64,000 nt of DNA from JBCCXL01 sp039191605 (GCA_039191605.1 JBCCXL010000001.1:575035-639034), one strand, 5' to 3'. Positions 24,356 through 33,405 are shown, counted from the stretch's first letter. Numbers and translations are program-made. Notes: generated by a model not told the origin, from the letters alone.

Positions 24356-25120
24356 TCAAAGGACTCCGCCGGGAATCACCGCCAGGGGATCCGCTACGGA
24401 AAGCGGGAGGCGACTGGTGAAGGGCTCTCCGAAGGTCGCGCCGATGAGCTGTCCGAAGTGCCGGGCGCGACCCTCGACAGCGAGGGCGTACTCCGGCGTC
24501 GAGACCTTGGTGATGACGCCGTCATTCGGCCTTGCCTCAGCGTCTCCATCGCCCTGGGCCTGAAGGCGGGCGTGGTAGAGCTGGCTGGAGTAGGCGGCGA
24601 GGGATTCGATCTTCTGGGGCCAGGCGGCGGTGACGTCCACCACGAAGCGAGGCTCGAAGGGATCGTGCTGCATGTAGCTGAATACGGCCGCTGGGCGATG
24701 GGGTTCGCCGCTGCCGCGGCCCCGTAGGCCGGCGTAGAAGGTGGCATCGGCCACCAGTTGATGGGCGCGGCCGTGGTCCGGGTGACGATCCGCCGGGGTT
24801 GGCCCCAGCAGAACCTGAGGCCGGGTACGCCGCAGCAGTGCGATGAGGGCATCCTCTTCGTCGACGCCCCGACGCAGCTGGGCGTCACCGCAATCGAGGA
24901 AGCTCAAGCTCACGGCTCCGAGAGCTTCTGCCGCCGCTTCCGCCTCTCGCTGGCGCTCTTGCGGGGTGCCGCGGGTTCCCGCTTCTCCGCGGGTGAGGTG
25001 ACAAATGCCCACCCGGCGTCCCTGTGCCGCTAGCTTCGCGAGGGTGCCACCGCAGCCCAGCTCTACGTCGTCGGGGTGGGCGCCGATGGCGAGAACGTCG
25101 AGGCTGGCTTCGCCGCTCAT
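24356..25120 (-). CDS. bshB1: Bacillithiol biosynthesis deacetylase BshB1
   Basis: 254 residues of the PIG-L/LmbE zinc deacetylase fold; it removes the acetyl group from GlcNAc-malate. The zinc site starts AIGAHPDDVELGCGGTL. The second ligand region is PTPADRHPDHGRAHQLV, and YMQHDPFEPRFVVDVTAAW is typical of BshB1. The ATG overlaps the bshC stop by 4 bp. Together with bshA and bshC, all three canonical steps are encoded here. Confidence 0.95.
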   Translation of the reverse strand: MSGEASLDVLAIGAHPDDVELGCGGTLAKLAAQGRRVGICHLTRGEAGTRGTPQERQREAEAAAEALGAVSLSFLDCGDAQLRRGVDEEDALIALLRRTRPQVLLGPTPADRHPDHGRAHQLVADATFYAGLRGRGSGEPHRPAAVFSYMQHDPFEPRFVVDVTAAWPQKIESLAAYSSQLYHARLQAQGDGDAEARPNDGVITKVSTPEYALAVEGRARHFGQLIGATFGEPFTSRLPLSVADPLAVIPGGVL

Positions 25121-26877
25121 GCGTCATCCCCCGAAGGGTCCGGGACGATCACCTGAAGCCAGCGGCCATCGAGATCCAGCTGCTGCCACAGGGCTTCGGC
25201 GAGGCCGGCGCCATATTTGCCGGGAAAGTGGGCGGTGCTGAGGGCGCGTTCCTGAAGCTTGCCGCCGGGAAGCACCGCTTCCCGCAGCCCTTCCAGTCGC
25301 CGCTTCTTCACTTCGTCGCCGCGGGCCACCGCTCCGTTCACCTTGTTCTGAAGCTGCTCGAGAGCCTTGGTGATCTGCCCACGGGTGCGCTGGATGGGGC
25401 GGTCGAGGTTGGCGTCTACCGCCAGCACCTGCCCCTCCAGCTGGGCGAGGATCTCGTCGATGCGCTGCGCCGCAGGAGGCACCACCTCCGCTCCCGCTTG
25501 CTGCGCCAGGTGGCGTTGGAGGGTTCCCTCGTCTCCCAGCAGCAGCTCCAGCGGCACCTTCAGCTCTTGGAGGTGGTCGAGCTGCCGCTGGTCGAGAATC
25601 AAGGCCTGGGGCCGCAGGGTCACCGCGGCGCCGGGAAGTCCGAGGGTACGGTGAACCCCCGCCGCCTGCACCATGTACGAGAGCTCCCCGGGGCCGAGAA
25701 CCTGAAGGGTGGTGCCCAGCACCGCGTCCTGGATCGCCGGCCGAGCCAGAGCGCCCGGGGAGACGACTCCCGGGTTGTCCGCCAGCGCTTCGAGAAGAGT
25801 CTCCACCGAGGCTTCCTGCTGCCCATCCTCTCCCCGCAGAGAGAAGCGATCGGCAGCGGGGTCGAGCTGCGACCATTGAATGCGCCGCCGCTGCTCGCCC
25901 CGCAGCAGGAAGAGCGGACTGACCCCGGGCTGAGGGTGAATCTGCAATGGCAGCCCCGCGGAGCTCACCGCATCGTGGGCGGCAGCGAGGTTTTCGTCGA
26001 GGGCCTCGCGCTCGCGAACCAGGCGCTCCAGCCAGGGCTGCTGGGCCGCTTTGAGGGCGGGGGATTGGCTATCGAGCATCAAGGGTGACTGAGCCCCCAG
26101 CAGTCTCGGCAGCAGGCGCTGGAAGGCCTCTCCAAAGCGCGCCGAGGGGCGGTACCAGCGGGCGAGGGTTTCCAGCCAGCGGATGAAGCGGGGGTTGGGG
26201 ATCTGCTCGCCGAGGTCGATGAGGAGGCTCTCCACCGCGGGGCCCAGGGTGCGCATTCCCACCGGCAGCAACGGCTGGGGATCCTCGCCAAGGCTGACCG
26301 AGTGAGGCCCCTGGCGGGCCAAGAAGGTCGCCGACGCGACCTCGTCGAAGTCGTGATCCTCGGTGGCGACCCAGAACACCGCCACCGCCGGCACGCCGGA
26401 GGCCTCCAGGGCCGCCGCCCAGCGGGCCGCGGCGACCGCTTTGGAAAGGGTGTAGAGGGGGCCGCCAAAGAGCCCCGCCTGCTGCCCGGTGACCACCACT
26501 CGAGTGGCCGGGTCCTTCAGACGTTGAGCTAGCTCCTGGGCTCGGGGATGGCCGAAGGCGCGGTTGGTGATGGCGAGCTCTTCGGCAAGGCCGGAGCGAT
26601 CCGGGGCCTCGCCCGGCGCGAAAGGAAGGGGCGGAAGGGCGTTTCCTTCAAGGAAGAGCAGAGGCTCCAGCAGCTCGCGGGCCTCGCCCTGCATCAGGGC
26701 CCTGGGGATCGCCGAGAGCCTTCCGCTCTGCAGCAGATCGATTCGCGGATTCGCGTTCCCTTCGCTGCGGGGGAATGCTTCTGCTGCTCCCCTTTTCTGG
26801 GGCTGGGTCCCCCGAGGCCCCGTTTCTTGGGGTTCAGCGGGGGCGGTGGCCGACGAGGATGAGTCGTTCGCTGTCAT
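25117..26877 (-). CDS. bshC: Bacillithiol biosynthesis cysteine-adding enzyme BshC
   Basis: 586 residues from the ATG at 26877; the longer frame to 27069 overlaps the methyltransferase heavily. BshC adds cysteine to GlcN-malate to give bacillithiol. Signatures are TRVVVTGQQAGLFGGPLYTL, VAVFWVATEDHDFDEV, SGDEG-like PQALILDQRQ and a C-terminal KYGAGLAEALWQQ. About 40 low-complexity residues head the protein, longer than in Bacillus, so the true start may be still further in. It overlaps bshB1 by 4 bp and the upstream methyltransferase by 44 bp. Confidence 0.9.
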   Translation of the reverse strand: MTANDSSSSATAPAEPQETGPRGTQPQKRGAAEAFPRSEGNANPRIDLLQSGRLSAIPRALMQGEARELLEPLLFLEGNALPPLPFAPGEAPDRSGLAEELAITNRAFGHPRAQELAQRLKDPATRVVVTGQQAGLFGGPLYTLSKAVAAARWAAALEASGVPAVAVFWVATEDHDFDEVASATFLARQGPHSVSLGEDPQPLLPVGMRTLGPAVESLLIDLGEQIPNPRFIRWLETLARWYRPSARFGEAFQRLLPRLLGAQSPLMLDSQSPALKAAQQPWLERLVREREALDENLAAAHDAVSSAGLPLQIHPQPGVSPLFLLRGEQRRRIQWSQLDPAADRFSLRGEDGQQEASVETLLEALADNPGVVSPGALARPAIQDAVLGTTLQVLGPGELSYMVQAAGVHRTLGLPGAAVTLRPQALILDQRQLDHLQELKVPLELLLGDEGTLQRHLAQQAGAEVVPPAAQRIDEILAQLEGQVLAVDANLDRPIQRTRGQITKALEQLQNKVNGAVARGDEVKKRRLEGLREAVLPGGKLQERALSTAHFPGKYGAGLAEALWQQLDLDGRWLQVIVPDPSGDDA

Positions 26878-27607
26878 GGCTGAAAGGCTGGGCATCGAAG
26901 CCGCCGAATCGTTCATCGACTTCGAGGCCGGACCAGCGCAGACCGCAGGTGACCTCGTTCTCGCTATAGGCCCGCACGCTCTCCAAATAAGTCCGAGGCG
27001 ATCCCGGCCCGGGGTGGCCCGATCCAGGGTGAATTGTGATGCGCTTGTTGATGCGCCGAGTTTGGGCATCGTACCAGCGCTGGATCTCCAGGCGCCGGCC
27101 GTCTTCCAGCTGGTCCTGATCCCGGGGCTGAAGGTTGGCGATGGCCCGCTCGGAGTTCAGGAAGTCGATGAGGAAGCGCCCTCCCGGTGCCAGCACTCGG
27201 TGGATCTCCTCCAGCACGCGGAAGTTCTCCCGCTCGTGCTCGAAGTAGCCGAAGGAGGTGAAGAAGTTCAGAACCCAGCTGAAGGAGTCCTCGGCAAAGG
27301 GGAGGGAGCGCATATCCGCCCGCCCTCGAGGGTGATGAGGAGGAACCGCCAAGAGAGTAAGGGAAAGGTCGACTCCCAAAGCCTTCACCCCCCGTCGGCG
27401 CAGCTCCTGGGTGTGGCGCCCGGCGCCGCAGGCGAGGTCGAGGACATGGCCTTCCGGGGCCGAGGGGCCACCCTCCGGGGCCGAGGAGCCAAACTGCTGG
27501 AGCACAAAATCCACGTGTCGCGCGGCTTCACGCTCGTCGCGGTGGGCGTAGAGCTCCAGATAATCTTCGCCGAACCATTCGCGGTACCAGGTCACGGCGG
27601 GGATCAT
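26834..27607 (-). CDS. Class I SAM-dependent methyltransferase
   Basis: 257 residues from the ATG at 27607. The N-terminus TWYREWFGEDYLELYAHRDE is the cap of the Methyltransf_25-type family. The SAM site is VLDLACGAGRHTQELRRRG with the acidic residue in LGVDLS. RADMRSLPFAEDSFSWVLNF and APGGRFLIDFLNSE follow. The substrate is unknown. It is first in a transcription unit with bshC and bshB1, so a link to thiol metabolism is possible but not proven. It is divergent from dusB with 114 bp between. Confidence 0.85.
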   Translation of the reverse strand: MIPAVTWYREWFGEDYLELYAHRDEREAARHVDFVLQQFGSSAPEGGPSAPEGHVLDLACGAGRHTQELRRRGVKALGVDLSLTLLAVPPHHPRGRADMRSLPFAEDSFSWVLNFFTSFGYFEHERENFRVLEEIHRVLAPGGRFLIDFLNSERAIANLQPRDQDQLEDGRRLEIQRWYDAQTRRINKRITIHPGSGHPGPGSPRTYLESVRAYSENEVTCGLRWSGLEVDERFGGFDAQPFSHDSERLILVGHRPR

Positions 27608-27721
27608 ATCGCGTTCGCGACGGACTCCGGCTGATGGGCTCCGGCCGACGGACCAGCGGGTGGGCGAGCGGTGTGCCTCCGCGCTCTCGATGAAGAGGTG
27701 GCCACGATAGACTGCGCCGCG

Positions 27722-28816
27722 ATGGTGAAGATCGGCTCTCTCAGCGTAGACCCTCCCCTTTTCCTGGCCCCCATGGCGGGTATCACCGACCGTGATTTCC
27801 GCCTGATCGTGCGGCGCATCGGCGGCGTGGGGCTGGTAGCGATGGAATTCCTCTCCTCCAAGGCTTTGGTGCAGGGGGAAAAGAGGGCGTGGTCGCTGAC
27901 CCATTTCGAGGAAGAAGAGCGCCCGCTATCAATTCAGATCTATGGCTCCGACGTCGAGACCATGGCCGCCGCCGCTCGTCAGGTCGAAGAGCTGGCGCCG
28001 GATCTCTGCGACATCAATATGGGCTGCCCCGCCAACAAGGTGCTCAAGGGATGTGCCGGCGCTGCGTTGATGGGGGATCTTCGCCTCGCCCGGGACATCA
28101 TCAAGGCGGTTCGTCGAGAGGTGAGCTTGCCCCTGACGGTGAAGTTCCGTACCGGCGTTCGGGACGGCTGCGCCGACTATCTGGAGCTCGGCAGAATCTG
28201 TGAGGGAGAGGGAGTGGATGCCGTTGCTCTCCACGGCCGCAGCGCCAAGCAGATGTATCGGGGTAGCGCCGATTGGGGCACCATCGCTCGGCTCAAGGAA
28301 GCCGTGTCCATCCCGGTGATCGGCAACGGCGACGTACGGGAGCCGGAGGACGCTCAGCGCATGCTGCGGGAAACCGGCTGCGACGGAGTGATGATCGGCC
28401 GCGGCGCGACCCGCAACCCGTGGATCTTCCGTCAATCCGCCGCGGTGCTCTCCGGCGGCGAGCTGCCTGCGCCGACCCTGGAGGACCGGCGCCAGCTGAT
28501 TCTCGATCATTTCCGCACCGTGCTGGAGCGGGATGAAGAGACCCACGCCCTCCACAAGCTTCGCACCTTCACCGGCAAGTACAGCCAAGGCCTGCCCGGG
28601 GGGCAGCAGCTGCGCCGCAAGATCCAGAGTCAGCCGGATGCGCACTCCTTCCTCGAGCTGATCTCGAATCATTTCGACTCCATTCAGCAGCAAGAGCCGG
28701 CCAACGCTGCATCCTCCGCCTCGCAGCCCCAAGAGCCCAAGAGCTCTTCAAGCAAGAGCCCATCGAGCAAGAGCCTGCCAAGCAAGAGCCCAAAAAGAAA
28801 GAAGAGCGCCGCCTGA
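27722..28816 (+). CDS. dusB: tRNA-dihydrouridine synthase, DusB type
   Basis: 364 residues from the ATG at 27722. An FMN TIM barrel reducing uridines in the tRNA D-loop. It has LAPMAGITDRDFRLIVRR, DINMGCPANKVLKGCAGAAL (catalytic Cys in GCPANK), LTVKFRTG, VDAVALHGR and IGNGDVREPEDA, then GCDGVMIGRGATRNPWIF. The last 35 residues are a Ser/Lys/Pro tail with SKSPSSKSLPSKSPK repeats, probably disordered and unusual for the family. The next ATG starts one base after its stop. Confidence 0.93.
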   Translation: MVKIGSLSVDPPLFLAPMAGITDRDFRLIVRRIGGVGLVAMEFLSSKALVQGEKRAWSLTHFEEEERPLSIQIYGSDVETMAAAARQVEELAPDLCDINMGCPANKVLKGCAGAALMGDLRLARDIIKAVRREVSLPLTVKFRTGVRDGCADYLELGRICEGEGVDAVALHGRSAKQMYRGSADWGTIARLKEAVSIPVIGNGDVREPEDAQRMLRETGCDGVMIGRGATRNPWIFRQSAAVLSGGELPAPTLEDRRQLILDHFRTVLERDEETHALHKLRTFTGKYSQGLPGGQQLRRKIQSQPDAHSFLELISNHFDSIQQQEPANAASSASQPQEPKSSSSKSPSSKSLPSKSPKRKKSAA

Positions 28817-28817
28817 A

Positions 28818-29474
28818 ATGACTGGCCGAAACCCCAGCCCTACAATCCCCTCCAGTGAGCGCAGCTCCAGCCAGCGCATCACCCGACACCCCCTTCCGCC
28901 GGGGGTCAATCGCGACGCGGCGCTGTTGGCCCTGCGGGAGACGGCGGAATCCTGGGGAGCCACCTTCGAGGCCGCGCAAAGCCGGGAAGCCGGGGGCCAA
29001 TTGGGGATGCCGGCGGCCGCCGGCATGCGCATGGGATGGCTCGAGGGCCATGTGGGCTTCGATGACGTTCGGGAGGAGGACCGAAAGGCCGCCAAGGAGC
29101 AGGCCCTCGGTCGCCGCTATTCCCAAGGAGCGGCGGATAACGCGGCGAAAGAAGGCCGCTTCGGCCGCGAGTGCCTGGTTTTCACCCAGGAAAAAGAGCA
29201 TTGGCAGGTGCGCCGCCCGGCCGTGATGATGCTCTCGCTGGCCGCCGTCGGCAGCCTCTTCACTCTGGTGGGCCCCTTCGTCGCTGCCGTGTGGCCGGAG
29301 CTCATGGGTCTGCTGCCGCTGGCGGTGCTTCTCGCTTTGGGGGGATGGTTCTTGGTGATCTCTCAGCTCACCGTCTCTGGCCCGGAGGATTTCCTCCGAG
29401 CGGTGGCCGAGGTGGCGCTCGAGGAGCATGGCTCTTCTCAAAATGCTCTGCCGGAGTCAGACACGAGCGAGTGA
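28818..29474 (+). CDS. Hypothetical protein with two C-terminal membrane helices
   Basis: 218 residues, unrecognised. A soluble N-terminal half (about 1-135) with ALLALRETAESWGATFEAAQ and a glycine-rich GMPAAAGMRMGW segment is followed by two membrane helices (about 139-160 and 166-186) and a short acidic tail. The ATG begins one base after the dusB stop (TGAAATG), so it is coupled to dusB. The soluble part resembles a phospholipid- or polyhydroxyalkanoate-type small domain in outline only; I would not assign it. Confidence 0.65.
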   Translation: MTGRNPSPTIPSSERSSSQRITRHPLPPGVNRDAALLALRETAESWGATFEAAQSREAGGQLGMPAAAGMRMGWLEGHVGFDDVREEDRKAAKEQALGRRYSQGAADNAAKEGRFGRECLVFTQEKEHWQVRRPAVMMLSLAAVGSLFTLVGPFVAAVWPELMGLLPLAVLLALGGWFLVISQLTVSGPEDFLRAVAEVALEEHGSSQNALPESDTSE

Positions 29475-29810
29475 TTCCGCATTCCCTAGGGCTCTCGACT
29501 CTTAGGCTCTCTGCGGGCGACGGCTCCAGTCTCAACCAACCTCTGTCGCAGTCCAAGCTCCAGCCAAGGAAGTCTTCCTCTCCAAGCTGGCCCCCCTAGG
29601 CTTGATGATGAGCTTGGGGTAAGCTTTGCGACCCTTCGGGAATCTTCCGGCCAGTCCTTTGGTTATTCCAGATGACGGTGATGAAGGCGACGGCGACACC
29701 AGCTTCGCTCTTCAACCACTCGCCGCAAGCGATCTTTGACTGCACTTTTGATCACACTGTAGAAGTTGGTCTCCTAGCTCTTAGAGCAGGAGATTGGCTG
29801 CCCAAACTTT
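29475..29810. other. Spacer upstream of tmRNA
   Basis: No gene is seen. It should contain the tmRNA promoter: TTGACT (29736-29741) and TGTAGA (29758-29763) are 16 bp apart and would start transcription about 40 bases before the mature 5' end. Confidence 0.4.
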
Positions 29811-30167
29811 GGGGGCGCACTGGATTCGACGGGGGACCATCGGATCTGATGGAGCGTGTCGGACGCCGCCCGTTACAACGGCAAACCAACGATAGTTGCC
29901 AACGACAACTACGCCCTCGCGGCTTAATTAATGCTGCGCGCGCCGGCTTGAGGCCTTGATTCACGGCACTTGCCGGGGCGACGATAAAGTGAATTCTTCC
30001 GTGTCGGGGTTGTCTCGCGACGGCACGGAAGTATCTCGCGAGGCTGGTCATCACGCCGGACCGTCTTTCGACCAAGCGTGGTGACGAGAACCTAACGAAA
30101 GACTACACACGTAGCGCCATCGGGACGAGTTTCTCGGACGCGGGTTCGATTCCCGCCGCCTCCACCA
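29811..30167 (+). ncRNA. ssrA: Transfer-messenger RNA (tmRNA)
   Basis: A 357-base one-piece tmRNA. The 5' end GGGGGCGCACTGGATTCGAC pairs with CGCCTCC before the encoded ACCA at 30164-30167, and the T-loop is GGTTCGATTCC. The tag frame at 29898-29927 reads GCC AAC GAC AAC TAC GCC CTC GCG GCT TAA, i.e. ANDNYALAA, preceded by the conserved TAGTT. The tag is one residue shorter than the E. coli AANDENYALAA core. tmRNA with SmpB rescues stalled ribosomes and marks the product for proteolysis. Confidence 0.97.
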
Positions 30168-30198
30168 AAGTTTTCTCCGTTTTCATCTACTCCCATCT

Positions 30199-30240
30199 AC
30201 GCCACCGCATCGGCACCTTGCCGGGCGGTGGCGTTGTTGT
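30199..30240 (+). terminator. Rho-independent terminator of tmRNA
   Basis: ACGCCACCGC (30199-30208) and GCGGTGGCGT (30225-30234) form a perfect 10-bp stem. Within it CGGC/GCCG pair around ACCTT, and TTGTTGTTT follows. Confidence 0.85.
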
Positions 30241-30343
30241 TTGAGGGCGGTAGCGTCTCGAGCCGGTGGAGATAGGATGCCAGGGACCTCTAGGGCCTAG
30301 AGAAGCAATCCTTCGATGCCGTCAGCCGTGGAGAAAGACCGTC

Positions 30344-31321
30344 ATGAGAGCCGCCGTCTGTACGAGATATGGCCCACCGGAAGTGATGGAAGTGCGGGAT
30401 CTCCCGAGGCCAACCCCCAAGGCCAAACAGATCTTGGTCAAGGTGCACCGGGCCTGCGTTAACTCTGGGGATGCTCGAATCCGGGGTCTCAACGTGCCGT
30501 CGGGCATGGGGCTCTTCATGCGTCTCGCCTTCGGCTTCCGGGGGCCCCGCCAGCCGGTTTTGGGCAACGATCTGGCTGGTGTTGTCGAGGCGGTCGGCAG
30601 CGAGGTTTCCCGCTTTCGAGCGGGAGATGAGGTCTTCGGCTCCCTCGGCTTGCGCCAGGGGGCCCACGCTGAGTACGTCACCGTGGCGGAGGGCGCCTCC
30701 ATCACCTCGAAGCCTCAGGGGCTGAGCTTCGAGGAAAGCGTCTCCCTGGTCTTCGGAGGCCTTACGGCGGAGAGCTTCCTGCGCCGCGATGCCGAGCTCC
30801 AGGCGGGGGAAAAACTGCTGGTCAACGGCGCCTCCGGCGCTGTCGGCTGTGCCGCCGTTCAGCTAGGCAAGGCTCTCGGCGCCACCGTCACGGCAGTTTG
30901 CAGTCAGCAGAGCGCTGAGCTCGTCGCTTCCCTCGGCGCCGACCGAGTGATCGACTACCGGGAGGTCGACTTCGCCCGCGAGGGCAGAACCTACGACGTG
31001 ATCATGGACAACGTGGGCAACGCCTCGTGGAAGCGCTCGAAGCAGGTCCTCAGCCCTACCGGCCGCCTGCTGAGCGTCGTCTCTACCCTTCCAGAGATGA
31101 TCCGTGCGCCCTGGGTCTCGAGGAAGGCTGGTCGCAAGGTCTTCGCCGGCGTTGCCGGAGACAGCGTGGAGGCCCTTAAATTCCTGTCGCAGCTCGTCAC
31201 CGACGGGAAGCTTCTGCCGGTGATCGATGGCACCTACCCTCTCGACGACATCGTCGAAGCCCACGCCCGCGTCGACAGCGGCCGCAAGCGCGGCAGCGTC
31301 GTGCTGCGGATCGCTGACTGA
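30344..31321 (+). CDS. NAD(P)-dependent zinc-less medium-chain dehydrogenase
   Basis: 325 residues from the ATG at 30344 (GGAGAAA 7 bases upstream). The quinone-oxidoreductase-like MDR layout has an N-terminal GroES part (ILVKVHRACVNSGDARIRG, LGNDLAGVVEAVGSEV) and a Rossmann part (LLVNGASGAVGCAAVQLGKAL, then VIDYREVDFA). Zinc-binding cysteines of classical alcohol dehydrogenases are absent. Such enzymes reduce quinones or enones using NADPH. It lies alone between tmRNA and the convergent sigma-54 regulator. Confidence 0.88.
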   Translation: MRAAVCTRYGPPEVMEVRDLPRPTPKAKQILVKVHRACVNSGDARIRGLNVPSGMGLFMRLAFGFRGPRQPVLGNDLAGVVEAVGSEVSRFRAGDEVFGSLGLRQGAHAEYVTVAEGASITSKPQGLSFEESVSLVFGGLTAESFLRRDAELQAGEKLLVNGASGAVGCAAVQLGKALGATVTAVCSQQSAELVASLGADRVIDYREVDFAREGRTYDVIMDNVGNASWKRSKQVLSPTGRLLSVVSTLPEMIRAPWVSRKAGRKVFAGVAGDSVEALKFLSQLVTDGKLLPVIDGTYPLDDIVEAHARVDSGRKRGSVVLRIAD

Positions 31322-31409
31322 ATATGGACCGTCGACTACCGGCTACAGGGTGACGTAGGTCCTGCCCCCCGCTGATCCCTGATCTCTGCAACTTGATGAG
31401 GATTAGGAG

Positions 31410-33161
31410 CTAGGAGTCGCCTTCTTCTTTTCCCTCGAGAAGCCTCTGTCCGTTCGAGGTTTCTTCGCCCTCATCGAGCTTTAGATTCTTGATTCGTCGC
31501 CATAAGGTGGTGCGGCTAATCCCCAAGAGCGCGGCGGCCTGTTCTCGGTGGCCTCCAGTTCGCTCCAGAGCCTCGAGGAGGCTCGCACGTTCATCACCCC
31601 GATTTTGCAACGGTGCGGCGGAAGCGTTGGGGCCGTGATCAAGAGCGAGGGGCTGGGGAGCGAATAGACGCTCCGGTAGGCTTTCGGCCTGTACCTGAGG
31701 GCCGGAGCTCAAGATCACTGCTCGCTGTATCGCGTTTTCTAGCTCCCTTACGTTGCCTGGCCAGTCATGGCTCAGTAGAGCTGCTGCGGCCTCCCGAGAA
31801 AGCCCGCGGACTTCCTTCTCAAAGCGATGCGAATAAACCCGCAAGAAGTGGTCGGCGAGTAAGAGCACATCGTTTCCGCGAGTCCGCAGTGGCGGCAACT
31901 GGACCACCACCACCCCGAGGCGGTAGTAGAGGTCTTCCCGAAATGTTCCCTTGATCACCATCGCTTCAAGGTCCTGATGGGTCGCGGCGATGATTCGAGG
32001 TCGAGCTTTGCGGGTGCGGGTCTCGCCGAGGCGCTTGATTTCCCCTTCTTGCAGAGCACGGAGAATCTTGGTTTGCGCGCTCAGGGAGAGATCGCCAATC
32101 TCATCGAGGAATAGAGTGCCACCGTGGGCCGCCTCAAAGACGCCAGCTCGAGCAGCGTCAGCACCTGTGAAGGCTCCTTTCGCATGACCGAAGAGCTCCG
32201 CTTCTTGCAGAGTCTCCGGCAAAGCGCTGCAATTGACCGCCAAGAAGGGGCGTTCGGCGACCTTCGATTGTTCGTGAACGAAGCGAGCCAGGAGCTCTTT
32301 TCCGGTGCCGCTCTCTCCTTGGATCAAAACTGATGAGGCGTAAGGGGCTACGGCACGAGCGGTTTCGAGGGCTTTGTCCAGGGAGCGGCTCTCCCCAATG
32401 AAGCCTCCCCTTGGTGGGGCGTCAGCCTCCGCGCGTAGACGAGCGATAGTGCTTTCTTTCGCTGCCAGAGCTTCGTGAAGCTGTTGCAGCTCTCGGGGTA
32501 AATGGCGAGGTGCATAGTCGGGTGCCTCCCGGGCATAGAGTTCTGGATGCTCGGAGGCGGTGGTCACGACGAAGCGGCAATGCTCATCGCCCATCGCTCG
32601 ACAGCCAACTTCAGACACGATGACTCGTTGGTCTCCAGACGCCGAAGCGTGCCCCGCTGCGTAACCCGCCAGTGTCCAGCAAATGGGCTCTTGTGCAGGG
32701 CCGATGAGATCGAGGTGCTGTTCCGCCTCGAAGGAATGGAGCCAAAGATCCCCGCAGGAATGTGCCGGTTCGGTTGCCGGCAGGTGTGGAGCTTTGGTGG
32801 CGTGGTTTTCCTCTTGCAAACCTTCTTGATGAGCCAAGCTTTCACTCTTGTCGTGTCGGACCACTTTGGCCATGCCCTCGAGGGCGTGTAATTGAGGGCC
32901 GAGGCGCTGCAGCTGCTCCGGGGTCGCATCGGGGAAGCGCTCCCGCATTGCGACAGCGTCGCCAAGTCCCGCGGCGTAGCCAAATCGTTTGAGCACCCCA
33001 CGGGCCGTATCCCAGCCCAGACTTTCGATGAGCTCCTGGCGTAGGGCGCCGAGTGCACAGGCGGAGAGAAGGAGCATGCGGTAGTCGTCGAGCCAGATCC
33101 GGCCTTCTTCTTCCTCGAAGCGCAGGAGCGGCGATAGGTCGAGAGGGGCAGGTGCATTCAT
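31410..33161 (-). CDS. Sigma-54-dependent activator, XylR/DmpR type
   Basis: 583 residues. XylR_N sensor (about 10-125: GRIWLDDYRMLLLSACALGA, GYAAGLGDAVAMRERFP), V4R domain (about 140-215, with CRAMGDEHCRFVV), then a linker and AAA+ domain (about 255-490). The AAA+ part carries Walker A GESGTGKELLARFVH, the sigma-54 contact GAFTGA and Walker B GGTLFLDEIGDL. A Fis-type helix-turn-helix ends it (HREQAAALLGISRTTLWRRI). In XylR and DmpR the first two domains bind aromatic effectors and release the AAA+ domain. It is divergent from the hydrolase operon at 33.5-37.8 kb, with palindromic sites between, so it very likely controls that operon. Confidence 0.93.
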   Translation of the reverse strand: MNAPAPLDLSPLLRFEEEEGRIWLDDYRMLLLSACALGALRQELIESLGWDTARGVLKRFGYAAGLGDAVAMRERFPDATPEQLQRLGPQLHALEGMAKVVRHDKSESLAHQEGLQEENHATKAPHLPATEPAHSCGDLWLHSFEAEQHLDLIGPAQEPICWTLAGYAAGHASASGDQRVIVSEVGCRAMGDEHCRFVVTTASEHPELYAREAPDYAPRHLPRELQQLHEALAAKESTIARLRAEADAPPRGGFIGESRSLDKALETARAVAPYASSVLIQGESGTGKELLARFVHEQSKVAERPFLAVNCSALPETLQEAELFGHAKGAFTGADAARAGVFEAAHGGTLFLDEIGDLSLSAQTKILRALQEGEIKRLGETRTRKARPRIIAATHQDLEAMVIKGTFREDLYYRLGVVVVQLPPLRTRGNDVLLLADHFLRVYSHRFEKEVRGLSREAAAALLSHDWPGNVRELENAIQRAVILSSGPQVQAESLPERLFAPQPLALDHGPNASAAPLQNRGDERASLLEALERTGGHREQAAALLGISRTTLWRRIKNLKLDEGEETSNGQRLLEGKEEGDS

Positions 33162-33221
33162 GGTGGCTCTAGGAGTGCGAAGTTGGTGCCAAAAGATAGC
33201 CGGAGAGGAAACGTTAGAGAT

Positions 33222-33234
33222 GTTTCATTGAAAC
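33222..33234. promoter_or_regulatory. Activator-binding palindrome 1 (upstream activating site)
   Basis: GTTTCATTGAAAC, a perfect 6-bp inverted repeat around one base. An identical copy lies 32 bp downstream, three helical turns away, and a lone half site TGTTTCA begins at 33241. The position, about 160 bp upstream of a -24/-12 promoter, fits enhancer sites of a NtrC-class activator. Confidence 0.8.
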
Positions 33235-33253
33235 GGTTCATGTTTCAAGTAGT

Positions 33254-33266
33254 GTTTCATTGAAAC
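33254..33266. promoter_or_regulatory. Activator-binding palindrome 2
   Basis: A second copy of GTTTCATTGAAAC. Both copies continue into ACGG(T/C)TTCAT, so 20 bases around the palindrome are nearly identical. Confidence 0.8.
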
Positions 33267-33389
33267 GGCTTCATCCTGCTCTCTCCGCCTGCGGTCTTGC
33301 CGCTGGAACGTCTTAGGTCGCCATGCTGCAGGTGATTTGAGGGGCTTCAGAGGAGTGCGTTGACCTGCGTTGATGCCCTGCAGAAGCCA

Positions 33390-33405
33390 TGGCACGCATT
33401 CTGCT
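33390..33405 (+). promoter_or_regulatory. Sigma-54 (-24/-12) promoter
   Basis: TGGCACGCATTCTGCT matches the consensus TGGCAC-N5-TTGCT with one change (C for T). The GG and GC dinucleotides are correctly spaced. Transcription should start near 33416, upstream of the ATG at 33476. This also rules out the longer hydrolase frame from 33389, whose ATG would lie inside the promoter. Confidence 0.8.

Noticed and set aside
22997..24727. A 576-codon plus-strand open frame
   Set aside because: It is the antisense shadow of bshA and bshB1, both of which have clear family motifs.
26564..27634. A 356-codon plus-strand open frame
   Set aside because: It is antisense to bshC and the methyltransferase.
29672..29959. 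A 95-codon open frame over the tmRNA
   Set aside because: The region is tmRNA and the frame is not the tag frame.
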